Source: Clostridiaceae bacterium | Lineage (GTDB): Bacteria > Bacillota > Clostridia > Peptostreptococcales > Peptostreptococcaceae | Reading direction: 5' to 3' | DNA length: 64,000 nt | Assembly (NCBI GenBank): GCA_902362365.1 | Contig: CABIVQ010000009.1 | Location: forward strand, 1 to 64,000 | Shown here: positions 25,602-35,360 of the stretch, in pieces | How the letters are laid out: every line of letters starts with the position of its first letter | How positions within the stretch are numbered: position 1 is the stretch's first letter | Position numbers and translations under genes: made by a program | The notes under the pieces: generated by a model | Told to the model about the DNA's origin: nothing | The model's database searches: none | Seen by the model: the letters and a program-made list of their open reading frames with translations, nothing else

Positions 25602-27068
25602 CTATTTGTATTCACTTATGATTTTATCTAAATCTACACCTTTTTCCTTCCACATTTCAACAAACTTAGCTCCATTTACATTTTCATACATATATTTACT
25701 ATAATATTCCTTTAGCGTATTAAAGAATACCTCATCTCCTACTTTATTTCTAACTTCATTAAATATTACTGCTCCTTTAGTATAAACATTTAGACTATAT
25801 TCAATCGAGTCTTTGTATTGAGTTGTTGCTTTAAACATATTATGACATAAATAGTTTCTGCTTTGAACTTCCATTGTCTTTATAAGCTTTTCTCCAACGC
25901 CCTTGCCATATTTATTTTCAAAATAAAGAACAGTTGAGTACTCAGTTAGAGCTTCATCTAGCCAAGGCTCACTGATTTCATCATTTCCTATTACAGAATA
26001 CCACCATTGATGAGCAGTTTCATGGGCTATGATATATTCAAGTATGAACTTTTTACTATCTTTATATAAAGTACTATCTATCATTACTAAGTTTGGATAC
26101 TCCATCCCACCTATGTAAAAATCACTAGCAACTACGGAGTAAGTATCATATGGATATTCTCCAAATAAATCGCTAAATATTTTTATTGAATCTTTTGCAA
26201 CTTCTGTCGTATATTCTGAAAGGTCTTTGTTTAAATTATATGTACTTATAAGTACTCCCTTATATGAATCTGTTTGTATATCAAATTTATCACTTAATAT
26301 AAACGCAAAATCTCTTACCTTATTCGCTTCTATTTCATAAAATATTTTTTCATTATCATGTTTTTCACTAATTACTTTACCTGTACAACCAATATCATAT
26401 TTTCGAGGCATTAAAATCTTTACATAAAAATCACTAGTCTCACTATAAAAAGGATCTCCTACAGATTCATAGCTTTTTAAATTCCAACCTCTATCATCGT
26501 ATACACAAGCTATTGGAAACCAATTTGTTATATTTACAGTACTATCTCCATATCCAAATCTACCCATACAGTTTGGTATTTTTACGTTATATTTAAAGTC
26601 TATTGACACTTTTTCATCTGGTTTCAATGTTTTTCCTAAGCTAACTTCTAATATGTCATTTTTATCACCTTTTATACTATATTTTAAAGCTTTAGAATTA
26701 TTTAAAATATTTTTTATGTCTACATACCCTTCGTTAAATCCATTAGGATATGCTTCTGATATTTCACTCTCTTCAAAAGGTGCATATTCTTTTTTAGAAA
26801 AAGCATTTGGATATATATGAAAGTATATCTTGTCTATATCTTTTCCAGTCTTATTTACATATGTTAAATTTTGGTTGCACATCAATCTCTTGCTTTCATC
26901 ATCAAATATAACATCTATAGTGTATTTATTTCTCTTTCCTTCATCAATATTAGATGTTTCCTTGACTGTATTTGGTTTAAATAGGTATATCCCACCTCCT
27001 AGTAATATTATTAAAGTTGTTACTATTAGTACTCTTTGTCTTATTTTTCGAGTAAATTTTATAATCAA
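25602..27068 (-). CDS. membrane-anchored M1-family metallopeptidase
   Basis: This 488-residue gluzincin has an N-terminal anchor or signal helix at about 13-30. The exopeptidase motif GMEYPN is at 321-326 and the zinc site is H349-E350-xx-H353 (HETAHQWW) with distal E372 in DEALTEY. This is the M1 aminopeptidase core without the long C-terminal helical domain of large M1 enzymes, so it is a short extracellular form. It would trim peptides outside the membrane. The gene is single and divergent from the dnaD-like gene; the upstream RBS is GGAGG with about 6 bases of spacing. Confidence 0.88.
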   Translation of the reverse strand: MIIKFTRKIRQRVLIVTTLIILLGGGIYLFKPNTVKETSNIDEGKRNKYTIDVIFDDESKRLMCNQNLTYVNKTGKDIDKIYFHIYPNAFSKKEYAPFEESEISEAYPNGFNEGYVDIKNILNNSKALKYSIKGDKNDILEVSLGKTLKPDEKVSIDFKYNVKIPNCMGRFGYGDSTVNITNWFPIACVYDDRGWNLKSYESVGDPFYSETSDFYVKILMPRKYDIGCTGKVISEKHDNEKIFYEIEANKVRDFAFILSDKFDIQTDSYKGVLISTYNLNKDLSEYTTEVAKDSIKIFSDLFGEYPYDTYSVVASDFYIGGMEYPNLVMIDSTLYKDSKKFILEYIIAHETAHQWWYSVIGNDEISEPWLDEALTEYSTVLYFENKYGKGVGEKLIKTMEVQSRNYLCHNMFKATTQYKDSIEYSLNVYTKGAVIFNEVRNKVGDEVFFNTLKEYYSKYMYENVNGAKFVEMWKEKGVDLDKIISEYK

Positions 27069-27163
27069 ATTATCTCCTCCTATTTACATGAATAATTTGA
27101 AAAAATATTTACAAGATAAATTTGTAATACCTTTTATGATATAATTTAATCTGAGGTGATAAA

Positions 27164-28219
27164 ATGTTTTATAAGGAAGTTAATGAAATAGATTTAGGCG
27201 AAACTACAATTGCCAATATCTTCATAGATATATTTATGCCTATGGCAAATGGTTTATACGTAAAAGTTTATCTTTTAGGTTATAGACAGGCATGTGATCC
27301 TAGCGCTAATCCTAAATTTGACAATAACTCAATTGCCAAAAATTTAAATATTCCATTATCTGATGTAATAGATGCTTGGAAGTTTTGGGAGAAAAAAAGC
27401 ATAATTAAGATGCATAAAAATGACGGAATGAATGACTATGACTACTCTATAGAATTTTTAGACTTAAAGAGATTTTATATGGAAAATATGCATATTAATA
27501 CTACCTCTATAAAATCTAACAGTGATAGTATTGTTTCTGTAGCTGAAAATCCTAGCATAAGAAAAATGTTTAATTCTATTAATCAAATAATAGGAAGATA
27601 TCTTGATCCTGGTGAAAAAATTAGTATCCTTGACATTATGAATAAATATAATCTTGATCCTGATATGATCCAATATGCTTATCAGTATGTAAAAGATCGA
27701 CATGGTTGTGCTAGACCTGTTAGATATATTGAATCAATTCTTAGAAGTTGGTATGATTCTAATTTATACACACCTCAGGATGTTGAAAATAGCTTTGCAG
27801 TAAGAAAAGAAAGATATATTTTATATAAGACTATATTCAATGAATTAGGTTTTTATAGACAACCTTCTAAAGAAGAAGAACGTATTATGGATGTTTGGAT
27901 AGATAAATATAACATGGATATCGAAGTTATACTCGAAGCTTGTTCTAAATCTAAAAATGTTTCAAAACCTTCTGTATCTTATATAAATGGAATAATTGAA
28001 AAGTGGAAAGATAAGAATGTCAAAACTTTAGAAGATATAAAGATATTAGATGAAGAACATAAAGCTAAGATTGAAAAGAAGTCTACACCTAAAAATTCTA
28101 CTGATAAAGTTCCACAAGTAAAAACTAGATATCATAACATAAATCAAACTTTTACAAATTATAGCCCTGATGAACTTGAGAAATTACTTCAAGAAAGTCA
28201 AAAAGGTAAATTTAAGTAG
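27164..28219 (+). CDS. DnaD-domain primosome protein
   Basis: The 351-residue protein has an N-terminal winged-helix part (NSIAKNLNIPLSDVIDAWKFWE, near 65-85) and tandem DnaD-like helical domains around 130-190 and 205-270. The YIESILRSWYD and YINGIIEKWKD stretches match the conserved DnaD C-terminal motif. DnaD proteins remodel DNA at oriC and recruit the helicase loader. It lies 8 bases before a DnaI/DnaC-like ATPase gene, so the two make a helicase-loading operon. Start has GAGGTGAT ahead. Confidence 0.9.
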   Translation: MFYKEVNEIDLGETTIANIFIDIFMPMANGLYVKVYLLGYRQACDPSANPKFDNNSIAKNLNIPLSDVIDAWKFWEKKSIIKMHKNDGMNDYDYSIEFLDLKRFYMENMHINTTSIKSNSDSIVSVAENPSIRKMFNSINQIIGRYLDPGEKISILDIMNKYNLDPDMIQYAYQYVKDRHGCARPVRYIESILRSWYDSNLYTPQDVENSFAVRKERYILYKTIFNELGFYRQPSKEEERIMDVWIDKYNMDIEVILEACSKSKNVSKPSVSYINGIIEKWKDKNVKTLEDIKILDEEHKAKIEKKSTPKNSTDKVPQVKTRYHNINQTFTNYSPDELEKLLQESQKGKFK

Positions 28220-28227
28220 GTGATTAA

Positions 28228-29217
28228 ATGAAAGAGTCAAAATTGAGAGAGATTTTAGTTTCTTATGAAAGAAAACGTGATAAAGCGGAATCTGATTTAG
28301 AAGATAGAAAAAAAGATGTATATAATCAAATTCCAGAAATAAAAGATATTGATGATGAAGTGTCTAAATTAGGATTAAAGTTAGCTAGATTAGTACTTTC
28401 AAAACCATCAAACAAGGAAGATATTCTAGCTGAATCTAAAGAAAAAATGGCTGCTCTTAAGGCTAAAAAGGAATCTTTATTAAAACAATATAAAGTTCCT
28501 GAATGGTATTTAGATCTACAATATAATTGTAATACATGTAAAGACAGAGGATTTTTAAAAAATGGTCATAAATGTAATTGTTTAAAACAAGAAATTATAA
28601 ATGATTCTTATAAAATGTCAAATTTATCAAAAGTGTTAGATAGTCAAAATTTCTCTACTTTAGATACTTCTATCTTTTCAAAAGAAAAATTACCTGGATC
28701 TAACATATCACCATATGAAAATATTTTAGAAATAGTTTCTATTTGTGAATTATTTATTATGGACTTTAATAAAGATAATGGTGAAAATTTATTATTTTAT
28801 GGAGATACAGGTCTAGGCAAAACTTTTATGTGCAATTGTATTGCCAAAGAACTTTTAGATAGAGGACACCTTGTAATATATCAAACAGCATTTAAAATGT
28901 TTGAAATTATAGAAGACTATAAGTTTAAAAATGCAGATAGTCATATAAGTAAAGATAACTATGAAAATTTATTTGATTGTGACCTTTTAATAATAGATGA
29001 CTTAGGGACAGAACTTACAAACTCATTTACTAATAGTGAACTATTCAACATTATAAATACTCGATTATTATCTGGTAAGAAAACAATTATATCTACAAAT
29101 CTATCGCCAATGCAATTAGGAAATGATTATGCCCAAAGAATTTTTTCTAGAATTTTCGATAGATTCAAAATGGTTAAATTTATAGGTAGAGATTTAAGAT
29201 GGGAAAATAGAAAGTAG
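28228..29217 (+). CDS. DnaI/DnaC-like helicase loader ATPase
   Basis: The 329-residue AAA+ protein has an N-terminal coiled region (1-90), a zinc-finger-like cluster CNTCKDRGFL with later CNC (near 98-114), Walker A GDTGLGKTF (near 192-200), and Walker B LLIIDDLGTE (near 252-261). This layout is that of DnaI, which loads the replicative helicase (here encoded by dnaB at 33559-34887). It is paired with the DnaD-domain gene upstream. AGGTGAT precedes the ATG. A generic DnaC/IstB assignment is possible but the N-terminal zinc motif favours DnaI. Confidence 0.88.
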   Translation: MKESKLREILVSYERKRDKAESDLEDRKKDVYNQIPEIKDIDDEVSKLGLKLARLVLSKPSNKEDILAESKEKMAALKAKKESLLKQYKVPEWYLDLQYNCNTCKDRGFLKNGHKCNCLKQEIINDSYKMSNLSKVLDSQNFSTLDTSIFSKEKLPGSNISPYENILEIVSICELFIMDFNKDNGENLLFYGDTGLGKTFMCNCIAKELLDRGHLVIYQTAFKMFEIIEDYKFKNADSHISKDNYENLFDCDLLIIDDLGTELTNSFTNSELFNIINTRLLSGKKTIISTNLSPMQLGNDYAQRIFSRIFDRFKMVKFIGRDLRWENRK

Positions 29218-29250
29218 AAGGAATACTGTTAAGTATTTTCTTCTACTTTT
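29212..29250. terminator. bidirectional terminator between dnaI-like and threonine aldolase genes
   Basis: AAGTAGAAG pairs with CTTCTACTT with AATACT/AGTATT inside, ending in T runs both ways. It overlaps the dnaI-like stop codon. Confidence 0.85.
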
Positions 29251-29253
29251 TAT

Positions 29254-30285
29254 TTATTTATTAGTTAATCCACTTAAAATCTTTATAAACTCTAAACAAG
29301 GTTCTTTTTTTGTTGCAAAAGATGTTACTAGTCTTATTGCAGTTTTTTCTCCATTTACTTTTTCCCATATATTAAATCCATAGTTTTTCTCTAATTCTCT
29401 TATAATATTATTATTAAATATTGGGAATATTTGATTAGATGGAGAGTCTACTAAAAATTCATATCCAAGCCTACTTATTCCATCCCTTAATATATCAGCC
29501 ATATCATTTTCATGTTTTCCTATTTCAAAGAATAAATCATCTTTAAATAATTCTATAAACTGTATTCCAAGCAACCTTCCCTTAGCAAGCATCGCTCCTT
29601 TTTGTTTTAAGTGATATCTAAAATCTTCCTGTAAATCTTTATTACATATAACAAGTGCTTCTCCTAAAAGAGCCCCATTCTTAGTTCCCCCGATATAAAA
29701 AGCATCAGTTAATTTACTTATATCTTCTAATGTCAAATCATTTTCTTTGCAAGAAAGTGCAGATCCTAATCTTGCTCCATCCATAAATAGTAATAACTTA
29801 TTTTCTCTACAAACTTTGCTTAACTCTTCTAATTCAGATTTTTTATATACAGTTCCAATTTCAGTAGAGTTAGATATATAAACAAGCTTTGGTTTTACAA
29901 CATGCTCATTAGTAAACTTACTCAATACTGATAGTATATCGTCTCTTCTTAGTTTACCATCCACAACATCAACAGATATCACCTTATGTCCTGTTGCTTC
30001 TATTGAACCTGCTTCATTTACAAATATATGCCCTGTATCTGCTGATATAACACCCTCATGAGGCCTTAAAAATGCAGATATTGCTATTAAGTTAGTTTGT
30101 GTACCTCCAGATATGAAATGGACATCAATAGACTCATTATTTAGTTTATTTTTTATTAAGTTTTCAGCTTCCTCACAGTATGTATCTTTCCCGTAACCTT
30201 CACATTGTTCTAAATTTGTTCTCAGCAACGTTTCAAGAATTCTAGGATGTGCTCCTTCACTATAATCATTTTTAAAACTATACAT
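29254..30285 (-). CDS. threonine aldolase family PLP enzyme
   Basis: With this start the protein has 343 residues. It is a fold-type I PLP enzyme of the low-specificity threonine aldolase/beta-eliminating lyase group: HFISGGTQTN near the N-terminus, LFMDGARLG for the PLP-contacting Asp, and YIGGTKNG holding the Schiff-base Lys. It would split L-threonine or allo-threonine to glycine and acetaldehyde. An ATG 14 codons upstream was rejected because GGGGGG lies 6 bases before the chosen ATG. It is monocistronic. Confidence 0.9.
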   Translation of the reverse strand: MYSFKNDYSEGAHPRILETLLRTNLEQCEGYGKDTYCEEAENLIKNKLNNESIDVHFISGGTQTNLIAISAFLRPHEGVISADTGHIFVNEAGSIEATGHKVISVDVVDGKLRRDDILSVLSKFTNEHVVKPKLVYISNSTEIGTVYKKSELEELSKVCRENKLLLFMDGARLGSALSCKENDLTLEDISKLTDAFYIGGTKNGALLGEALVICNKDLQEDFRYHLKQKGAMLAKGRLLGIQFIELFKDDLFFEIGKHENDMADILRDGISRLGYEFLVDSPSNQIFPIFNNNIIRELEKNYGFNIWEKVNGEKTAIRLVTSFATKKEPCLEFIKILSGLTNK

Positions 30286-30444
30286 AAATATCCCCCCATT
30301 TATTCTTATGTTCTTTGTATAGAACACCTTAAATTTATATTACCATTTTTTGTAATAGTTATCTATAAACCCTTCAGCAAACTTTTAAAGTTATGCTATA
30401 CTTATGGAGTAAAGCATTTATAAACAAATAAGGGGGAATAGATA

Positions 30445-31029
30445 ATGTTTATTTTAGAAGAAAAACAAAAAAATGAGAAAGAAAACTCAAGTATATCTGA
30501 AAAATTACTAGAATCTAGATCTATTATAATCTCTGGAGAAATAAATCAGGCCTTAGCTGAAAAAGTAGCTACACAACTTCTAATATTACAAGAAATGGGC
30601 GATGAACCTATTAAATTATTTATAAACAGCCAAGGTGGTCATGTTGAAGCAGGGGATACTATACATGATATGATCAAATTCATTAAACCAAAAGTTATCG
30701 TTATAGGAACTGGTTGGGTTGCAAGTGCTGGTATAACAATATATCTTGCAGCTGATAAAGAAAATCGATACTCTCTTCCAAATACAAGATATATGATACA
30801 TCAACCATTAGGAGGGTGCAGAGGTCAAGCTACCGATATACATATCGAAGCTCAAGAAATCGTTCGAGTTCGTAATAGAATTAATACAATTATAAGTAAC
30901 GCAACTAATCAACCTCTAGAAAAAGTAGAGAAAGATACTGATAGAAATTATTGGTTAACATCTGAAGAAGCTGCTGATTACGGTATTGTAAATAAAATCA
31001 TAACTAGCTACAGTGAATTAACTAAATAA
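30445..31029 (+). CDS. ClpP-family serine peptidase, divergent paralogue
   Basis: The 194-residue protein has the ClpP fold with the full catalytic triad: S94 in GWVASAG, H119 in YMIHQPLGG and D166 in DTDRNYW. Standard ClpP has GQAASMG around the serine and FMSAEEA after the Asp; here these are GWVASAG and WLTSEEA, so it is a divergent paralogue rather than the housekeeping ClpP. It is single, not next to clpX or tig, the usual partners. It may form its own ring or a mixed complex. Start has AGGGGGAA upstream; a hairpin terminator follows. Confidence 0.88.
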   Translation: MFILEEKQKNEKENSSISEKLLESRSIIISGEINQALAEKVATQLLILQEMGDEPIKLFINSQGGHVEAGDTIHDMIKFIKPKVIVIGTGWVASAGITIYLAADKENRYSLPNTRYMIHQPLGGCRGQATDIHIEAQEIVRVRNRINTIISNATNQPLEKVEKDTDRNYWLTSEEAADYGIVNKIITSYSELTK

Positions 31030-31052
31030 AAATAATAATAAATTTACATAGT

Positions 31053-31079
31053 AAAAAAGTGGCGTTAGCCACTTTTTTT
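31053..31079 (+). terminator. terminator after the ClpP-like gene
   Basis: AAAAGTGGC pairs with GCCACTTTT around GTTA, followed by TTT. It lies about 24 bases past the stop codon. Confidence 0.88.
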
Positions 31080-31111
31080 ATAATTTTAAAATTAAGATGT
31101 TATTTTAAACA

Positions 31112-31142
31112 TAAAAAAACTCTTAGAAAAATTCTAAGAGTT
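31112..31142 (-). terminator. terminator of the tRNA operon
   Basis: AAACTCTTAGAA pairs with TTCTAAGAGTTT and is followed on the minus strand by TTTT. It lies 5 bases past the tRNA-Thr CCA end. Confidence 0.88.
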
Positions 31143-31146
31143 TAAA

Positions 31147-31221
31147 TGGAGCTGGTGATAGGAATCGAACCTACAACCTGCTGATTACAAGTCAGCTGCT
31201 CTACCGTTGAGCCACACCAGC
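31147..31221 (-). tRNA. tRNA-Thr (anticodon TGT)
   Basis: A full cloverleaf with encoded CCA is readable: acceptor GCTGGTG paired to TATCACCAGC region, anticodon stem CTGAC with loop CTTGTAA (anticodon TGT), and T-arm GGTTCGATTCC. It is the last of five tRNAs in one transcript. Confidence 0.95.
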
Positions 31222-31232
31222 AAGGCGTTATT

Positions 31233-31309
31233 TGGCGACCTGGAAGGGACTCGAACCCTCGACCTCCAGCGTGACAGGCTGGCATTCTAACCAGCTGAAC
31301 TACCAGGCC
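31233..31309 (-). tRNA. tRNA-Asp (anticodon GTC)
   Basis: Acceptor GGCCTGG pairs with CCAGGTC, discriminator G, encoded CCA. Anticodon stem CCAGC with loop CTGTCAC gives anticodon GTC. T-arm GGTTCGAGTCC is present. Confidence 0.95.
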
Positions 31310-31316
31310 GCATAAA

Positions 31317-31392
31317 TGGTGGGACTAACAGGGCTCGAACCTGTGACCCCCTGCTTGTAAGGCAGGTGCTCTCCCAGCTGAGCTATAGTCCC
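31317..31392 (-). tRNA. tRNA-Val (anticodon TAC)
   Basis: Acceptor GGGACTA pairs with TAGTCCC with encoded ACCA. Anticodon stem CCTGC with loop CTTACAA gives anticodon TAC. T-arm GGTTCGAGCCC is present. Confidence 0.95.
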
Positions 31393-31398
31393 GGGAAA

Positions 31399-31473
31399 TG
31401 GTGACCCATAGGGGAATCGAACCCCTGTTACCGCCGTGAAAGGGCGGTGTCTTGACCGCTTGACCAATGGGCC
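31399..31473 (-). tRNA. tRNA-Glu (anticodon TTC)
   Basis: Acceptor GGCCCAT pairs with ATGGGTC with encoded ACCA. Anticodon stem CCGCC with loop CTTTCAC gives anticodon TTC. T-arm GGTTCGATTCC is present. Confidence 0.95.
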
Positions 31474-31479
31474 ATAAAA

Positions 31480-31555
31480 TGGTGATCCATCCGCGACTCG
31501 AACGCGGGACACCCTGATTAAAAGTCAGGTGCTCTACCGACTGAGCTAATGGATC
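31480..31555 (-). tRNA. tRNA-Lys (anticodon TTT)
   Basis: Acceptor GATCCAT pairs with ATGGATC with encoded ACCA. Anticodon stem CCTGA with loop CTTTTAA gives anticodon TTT. It is the first tRNA of the transcript, next to the promoter. Confidence 0.95.
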
Positions 31556-31620
31556 ATCTTCTTATGTTTTGCGATTTACTCTTTCGACTTGTTTCGTCAT
31601 TTCTCTCGCTCACAAATATT

Positions 31621-31649
31621 ATTATATATACTTTTATATATTTCGTCAA
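31621..31649 (-). promoter_or_regulatory. sigma-A-type promoter of the tRNA operon
   Basis: On the minus strand TTGACG (31644-31649) is separated by exactly 17 bases from TATAAT (31621-31626). It lies about 65 bases upstream of tRNA-Lys. Confidence 0.85.
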
Positions 31650-31757
31650 CACTTTTTTAAAACTTTTTTTATTTTTTTATTATATTTTTTATAAATCTAG
31701 TAATTCCAAGGTTTCCAGCGTACTATTTTTTATATAAAAAAGTCATTTTTTAAATAA

Positions 31758-31814
31758 GTTTGCACAATATCCTAAAAAAATTTTAAATAATAATCCTAGA
31801 ATATTGTGCAAATC
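31758..31814 (-). terminator. long inverted repeat after purA
   Basis: TTTGCACAATAT-C-CTA and its near-perfect complement flank a loop of about 24 bases. It lies about 20 bases past the purA stop and probably acts as its terminator, though the T run that follows is interrupted. Confidence 0.55.
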
Positions 31815-31834
31815 TTTATAATTTATTCTGATAT

Positions 31835-33247
<1,413 letters not shown>

Positions 33248-33387
33248 CTATATAAATATGATTCTTCTTATTTTAAAATTTATGCCCTTAATATATTTGT
33301 TTATATTTATTTTTTAGGGATATATATATAACTATAACTCGTATCCTACACATTTTCCCTATTAACTAATTTATATTTTTAAACATT

Positions 33388-33413
33388 AAAAGCAAGCATT
33401 TCAGCTTGCTTTT
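33388..33413 (-). terminator. terminator of the rpsF-dnaB region, downstream of dnaB
   Basis: AAAAGCAAGC pairs with GCTTGCTTTT around a 6-base loop, with T runs on both sides. It is 145 bases past the dnaB stop; the intervening leader holds the DnaA-box-like cluster. Confidence 0.85.
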
Positions 33414-33417
33414 TTAC

Positions 33418-33559
33418 TTATCAACACTTATCAACAGACATTCTGTGGACAATGTGGATAATACTTCGTCTAAATTTCAATATTTCTAGATAATTCGCGA
33501 TAAATATCCACATAAATAGATTTTTATAGAAAATTTGTTCTGTGGATATTTGTTGATAT
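33418..33559. promoter_or_regulatory. cluster of DnaA-box-like 9-mers between dnaB and its terminator
   Basis: Seven sites resembling TTATCCACA lie in 142 bases: TTATCAACA at 33418 and 33428, TGTGGACAA at 33444, TGTGGATAA (perfect) at 33453, ATATCCACA at 33504, TGTGGATAT at 33541 and TGTTGATAT at 33551. Both orientations occur. Such density is rare outside oriC in this window. A DnaA-titrating or regulatory role is inferred. Confidence 0.55.
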
Positions 33560-34887
33560 TACATATCTCTAGCCTTATCTGCAAATTTCTGAACTTCACC
33601 TAACCATACTAACTCAACTGACCCAGTTTCACCATGTCTATTTTTAGCAATTAGAACTTCACCTATATTCTTACTTTCTGAATCAGGATGATAGTATTCA
33701 TCTCTATACAAGAACATAACTATATCAGCATCCTGTTCTATAGATCCAGATTCTCTTAAATCCGATAACATCGGTCTATGATCAGCCCTTTGCTCTGGAG
33801 CACGAGATAGCTGAGAAAGAGCAACAACTGGACAATTAAGTTCTTTTGCTATTATTTTTAAGGATCTTGATATTTTAGCTATTTCTTGTTGTCTACTTTC
33901 ATTATTACCTTCACCTTCCATAAGCTGAAGATAATCTATAAGTATTAAATCTAATCCTTTTTCTATCTTTAACTTTCTACACTTTGACCTTAATTCTGAT
34001 ATTTTTATACCAGGAGTATCATCTATATGTATACTCGCATTAGATAAAACAGCCATAGCATCTATTATTCTTGGCCAGTCATTTTCATCTAATGTACCTG
34101 TTTTTATCTTCTTTAGTTCAACATGAGATTGAGCTGCTAGCATACGCTGTACTAGCTGATCTTTAGACATCTCCAAACTAAATACAGCAACAGATGCATC
34201 ACCCTTTAAAGCTGCATTTTGTACTAAATTTAAAGAAAATGCTGTTTTCCCCATGGCAGGACGTGCCGCAATTAATATCAAGTCTGTTCTTTGAAGACCA
34301 TTTATCTTTTTATTTAAATCCTTAAAACCTGTAGTTATACCAGTTACATCACTTTTATTAGTATATAATTTTTCAATCATATCATAGGCATCTACTAATA
34401 CCTCATTAATAGATTTAAAATCATCACTAGCTTTTTCTTGAGATATATCAAAAATTCTTTTTTCTGCTCTTTCTAGTACTTCTTCTACTTTTACAGAATT
34501 CTCATAACCTAAATTTATTATATCATTAGAGGCTTTTATAAGCTGTCTAAGCACCGACTTTTCCTTTACTATATCTGCATAGTACTTTACATTAGAAGTC
34601 GTTGGTACTATTGTAGAAAGACTTGTTATATAACTTATTCCTCCAACATCATCTAGATGTCCTTGTTTCTTTAGTTCTTCTGTCAAAGTGATTAAATCTA
34701 TTGGTTCATTTTTATTACTTAACTTAAGCATACATTCATAAATAATTTTATGAGCTTCTTTGTAAAAGTCACTTGGCCTTATAGTTTCACTCACAGTTAT
34801 TATTGCATCTTTGTCTAATAATATAGAACCTAGTATAGATTGTTCTGATTCCACACTATGGGGAGGTATTCTCGTTACGTCTTCCAT
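33559..34887 (-). CDS. dnaB: replicative DNA helicase
   Basis: The 442-residue hexameric helicase (called DnaC in B. subtilis) unwinds DNA ahead of the fork. An N-terminal primase-binding domain (1-110, PPHSVESEQSILG at the start) is followed by the RecA-like domain with Walker A AARPAMGKTA at 207-216 and Walker B LDLILIDYLQLM near 320. No intein interrupts it. It follows rplI by 23 bases in the order gdpP, rplI, dnaB. The start has CGAGGTGAT ahead. Confidence 0.96.
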   Translation of the reverse strand: MEDVTRIPPHSVESEQSILGSILLDKDAIITVSETIRPSDFYKEAHKIIYECMLKLSNKNEPIDLITLTEELKKQGHLDDVGGISYITSLSTIVPTTSNVKYYADIVKEKSVLRQLIKASNDIINLGYENSVKVEEVLERAEKRIFDISQEKASDDFKSINEVLVDAYDMIEKLYTNKSDVTGITTGFKDLNKKINGLQRTDLILIAARPAMGKTAFSLNLVQNAALKGDASVAVFSLEMSKDQLVQRMLAAQSHVELKKIKTGTLDENDWPRIIDAMAVLSNASIHIDDTPGIKISELRSKCRKLKIEKGLDLILIDYLQLMEGEGNNESRQQEIAKISRSLKIIAKELNCPVVALSQLSRAPEQRADHRPMLSDLRESGSIEQDADIVMFLYRDEYYHPDSESKNIGEVLIAKNRHGETGSVELVWLGEVQKFADKARDM

Positions 34888-34910
34888 TTATATCACCTCG
34901 AGTATACTGA

Positions 34911-35360
34911 CTATTGTTTTTCTCTTACATCTACTCTTATCTTAGTAATAACTTTTTGATGTATTTTTATTTCAACATTTGTTGAACCTAAAACTCTTAT
35001 TGGCTCATTTAATAATACTTTTCTCTTATCTACAACTATATCATGTTGCTTCTTTAATTGTTCTGCTATATCTTTAGAAGTTATTGATCCGAATAATCTT
35101 CCACCATCTCCAGCTTTAGAATACATTACTATATTCATTTCTTCCATTTTCTTACCTAATTCTACTGCAGCCTCATACTCTTTTTGTGCTTTATTTTCTG
35201 CTGCTTTATTTTTTTCATTTAATTCTTTAACAGCTGTATTATCAGCCACTATTGCCATCTTCTTAGGTAGTAAGAAGTTTCTTGCATATCCATCACTTAC
35301 TTCTTTCATTTCTCCCTTTTTACCAGTTCCCTTTACGTCTTTTAATAAAATAACTTTCAT
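34911..35360 (-). CDS. rplI: 50S ribosomal protein L9
   Basis: L9 binds 23S rRNA at the base of the L1 stalk. The 149-residue protein has the L9 signature [20 protein letters not shown] (about 13-32), a connecting helix and a C-terminal domain with GRLFGSIT. Its start abuts gdpP (the gdpP stop lies at 35361) and GGAGGAAG provides the RBS. Confidence 0.96.
   Translation of the reverse strand: MKVILLKDVKGTGKKGEMKEVSDGYARNFLLPKKMAIVADNTAVKELNEKNKAAENKAQKEYEAAVELGKKMEEMNIVMYSKAGDGGRLFGSITSKDIAEQLKKQHDIVVDKRKVLLNEPIRVLGSTNVEIKIHQKVITKIRVDVREKQ

Noticed and set aside
31300..31512. A 70-codon open frame across the tRNA genes
   Set aside because: It spans three tRNA genes on the same strand and its peptide is just tRNA sequence read as codons.
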